This document shows, in pieces, positions 5,495 to 6,666 of a stretch of 6,666 bases of DNA (position 1 is the first letter of the stretch; the number at the start of each line of letters is the position of its first letter). Under the pieces are notes generated by a model. The model saw only the letters and a list, made by a program, of their open reading frames with translations. It was not told where the DNA came from and searched no databases. The translations under genes were made by a program, and so were the position numbers. Source of the stretch: an uncultured Christensenella sp. (GTDB lineage Bacteria > Bacillota > Clostridia > Christensenellales > Pumilibacteraceae); the NCBI GenBank assembly GCA_910577995.1, contig CAJTND010000031.1, positions 1 to 6,666 on the forward strand. The letters are read 5' to 3'.

Positions 5495-6666
5495 ATGTAT
5501 CGGACAGCGGCAATATCGATACCGAATAAGCACTATCGCGCGGTCTTTGACTGTCGCGGCGTAAGACCCGTTACCGTCAAGCGAGCCGTAAATATGCTGC
5601 CGTTTGTCCTCGGCGCGGTCGCAGCTCTGCTCGCCGTGCCGTTTGCCGTGATGAACGGACTGCGCACCGACCCCGCGCTCGCCGAGTGGTGGACCGTTCA
5701 CGTCGCGCAGGGCTACGAGCGTTTTATGGGGACGGTGACCTCCGTATTGCCTATCTCGGTGTTCGAGCTGGCGGTCGTGCTGCTCGTCATCGTAGGCGCG
5801 CGTATGTTTGCCGGGCTTGTCGTTGGCTTGTGTAAATCGCGTTTTTATGCAATACTCAAAGGCGCGCTCGCAATAACTGTCGGCGCGGCGTGCGTGCTCG
5901 ATCTGTATATGCTGTCCATGGGGTTCGGTTACTACCGCGCGCCTATGCCGCTTGTCGGCTCGGGCGCGGACTACGACGCGAAACAGGCGGCGACGGCGGC
6001 GTATTGGTTTCTCGACGATTTCAACGCGCTTTCGCTCAAAATGAAACGTGCCGCCGACGGTTCGGCGGTGTGCCCTTACGGCTATCGCGAGCTCGCAAAA
6101 CGCATGAACGACGAGTACGCGCGGCTTGACGACGGTTATTTTTTCGGATATTCGCCGACAGCCAAGCCTATAACGAACAGTTGGTTCCTTTCGAGCGTCA
6201 TGATAACGGGCGTGACTTTTCTTCCGACGGGCGAGGCGAACGTAAACGTTGCCGCGCCGCCGACCACGGCGACCTTCACCATGGCGCACGAGCTCGCACA
6301 TACAAAGGGCGTTCAGCGCGAGGGCGACGCCAACCTCATATCGTACTATGTGATGCTGTCGTCGGACGACGATTATATAAGGTATTGCGGATATTATGCG
6401 ACGTTCTATTCGTTTATATCGGCGGTGTCGCTGACCGATCCCGAAAACCCCGATTACGCGCAGATAGTGCGTTCGGTCGTACAGCCGACGCGCACGGAAT
6501 ACAGAGCCGCGTCCGATTATTGGGACAGACAGCCCGATATTTTGGGTCAGATAGGCGAGTTCTTCAATAATATATATCTGCTGTTCAACGGCGCGAGCAA
6601 CGGCACGGGAAGTTACGACGACGGACGGCTGCCGGGCACGGAAACGCCCGTCGATCCAGATACCGA
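5495..6666 (+). CDS. DUF3810-type membrane protein, putative zinc metallopeptidase (3' partial)
   Basis: The reading frame is open for 390 codons and leaves the window without a stop. Three hydrophobic segments are visible (about 33-55, 88-112 and 118-141), followed by FGYYRAP (144-150) and a large soluble part presumably outside the membrane. This contains FLPTGEANVNV (242-252) and an HELAH zinc-binding motif (H265, E266, H269) followed by GVQREGDANL (272-281), where E276 or D278 could give the third ligand. This order matches what I know of DUF3810 proteins, regarded as likely membrane-bound zincin peptidases; their substrates are unknown. The end of the visible part is Gly/Asp/Pro/Thr-rich, like a linker. 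ATG 5495 is the first ATG, GTG or TTG after the in-frame stop at 5411-5413 and coincides with the predicted transcription start. No Shine-Dalgarno precedes it. It is divergent from, and shares promoter sequence with, the flotillin operon. Coding is supported by the domain pattern and by the consensus promoter. Confidence 0.85.
   Translation, partial: MYRTAAISIPNKHYRAVFDCRGVRPVTVKRAVNMLPFVLGAVAALLAVPFAVMNGLRTDPALAEWWTVHVAQGYERFMGTVTSVLPISVFELAVVLLVIVGARMFAGLVVGLCKSRFYAILKGALAITVGAACVLDLYMLSMGFGYYRAPMPLVGSGADYDAKQAATAAYWFLDDFNALSLKMKRAADGSAVCPYGYRELAKRMNDEYARLDDGYFFGYSPTAKPITNSWFLSSVMITGVTFLPTGEANVNVAAPPTTATFTMAHELAHTKGVQREGDANLISYYVMLSSDDDYIRYCGYYATFYSFISAVSLTDPENPDYAQIVRSVVQPTRTEYRAASDYWDRQPDILGQIGEFFNNIYLLFNGASNGTGSYDDGRLPGTETPVDPDT

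Noticed and set aside
5441..6301. Long minus-strand open frame of 286 codons
   Set aside because: Its product is Arg/His-rich without any recognisable domain. It lies antisense to the DUF3810-type gene, which has a consensus promoter, membrane segments and an HELAH motif.
1..6666. CRISPR arrays, insertion sequences, tandem repeats
   Set aside because: No regularly spaced direct repeats, transposase motifs or terminal inverted repeats were found on reading both strands.

Overview
The window looks like chromosomal DNA from a Gram-positive bacterium, most likely an uncultured, moderately GC-rich member of the Clostridia. The basis is the style of the 16S rRNA 3' end, strong Shine-Dalgarno sequences matching that 16S tail, sigma-A type promoters with near-consensus hexamers, U-tract terminators, and the protein families present. 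I cannot place it more finely.

Layout: (1) Positions 1-150 are the 3' end of a 16S rRNA gene. It is followed not by a tRNA or 23S gene but by two hairpins and an intrinsic terminator (233-256), so this 16S copy appears unlinked. (2) A promoter at 321-349, with a palindrome over its predicted start point, precedes a GNAT acetyltransferase (445-1251). (3) A promoter with perfect TTGACA and TATAAT hexamers lies inside the end of the GNAT gene, the stop codon being part of the -10. It is followed by a roughly 225-nt leader and a cytosolic GH43-type glycosidase (1484-2929). (4) A bidirectional terminator (2937-2969) separates this from a minus-strand operon. (5) That operon, read right to left, encodes a membrane protein with a C-terminal NfeD/OB-like domain (4581-5333) and then a flotillin/SPFH protein (3076-4512), the classical YuaF-YuaG (FloT) type pair of bacterial membrane microdomains. 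(6) Divergent to it is a gene that runs off the window (5495 to the end). It encodes a DUF3810-type integral membrane protein with an HELAH zinc-metallopeptidase motif.

The most notable point is the 5365-5495 intergenic region. The two divergent promoters (TTTACA-17-TATAAT on minus, TTGACA-17-TATAAT on plus) carry the same block at the same place, against the upstream edge of each -35. It is a perfect 10-bp inverted repeat (15 of 17 bases identical when each -35 is included), with arms 50 bp apart around an AT-rich core. This suggests that the flotillin/NfeD pair and the putative membrane protease are co-regulated and may work together. The protease transcript is predicted to be leaderless, with its start point on the A of the ATG.

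No CRISPR array, insertion sequence, tRNA or tandem repeat array was seen.
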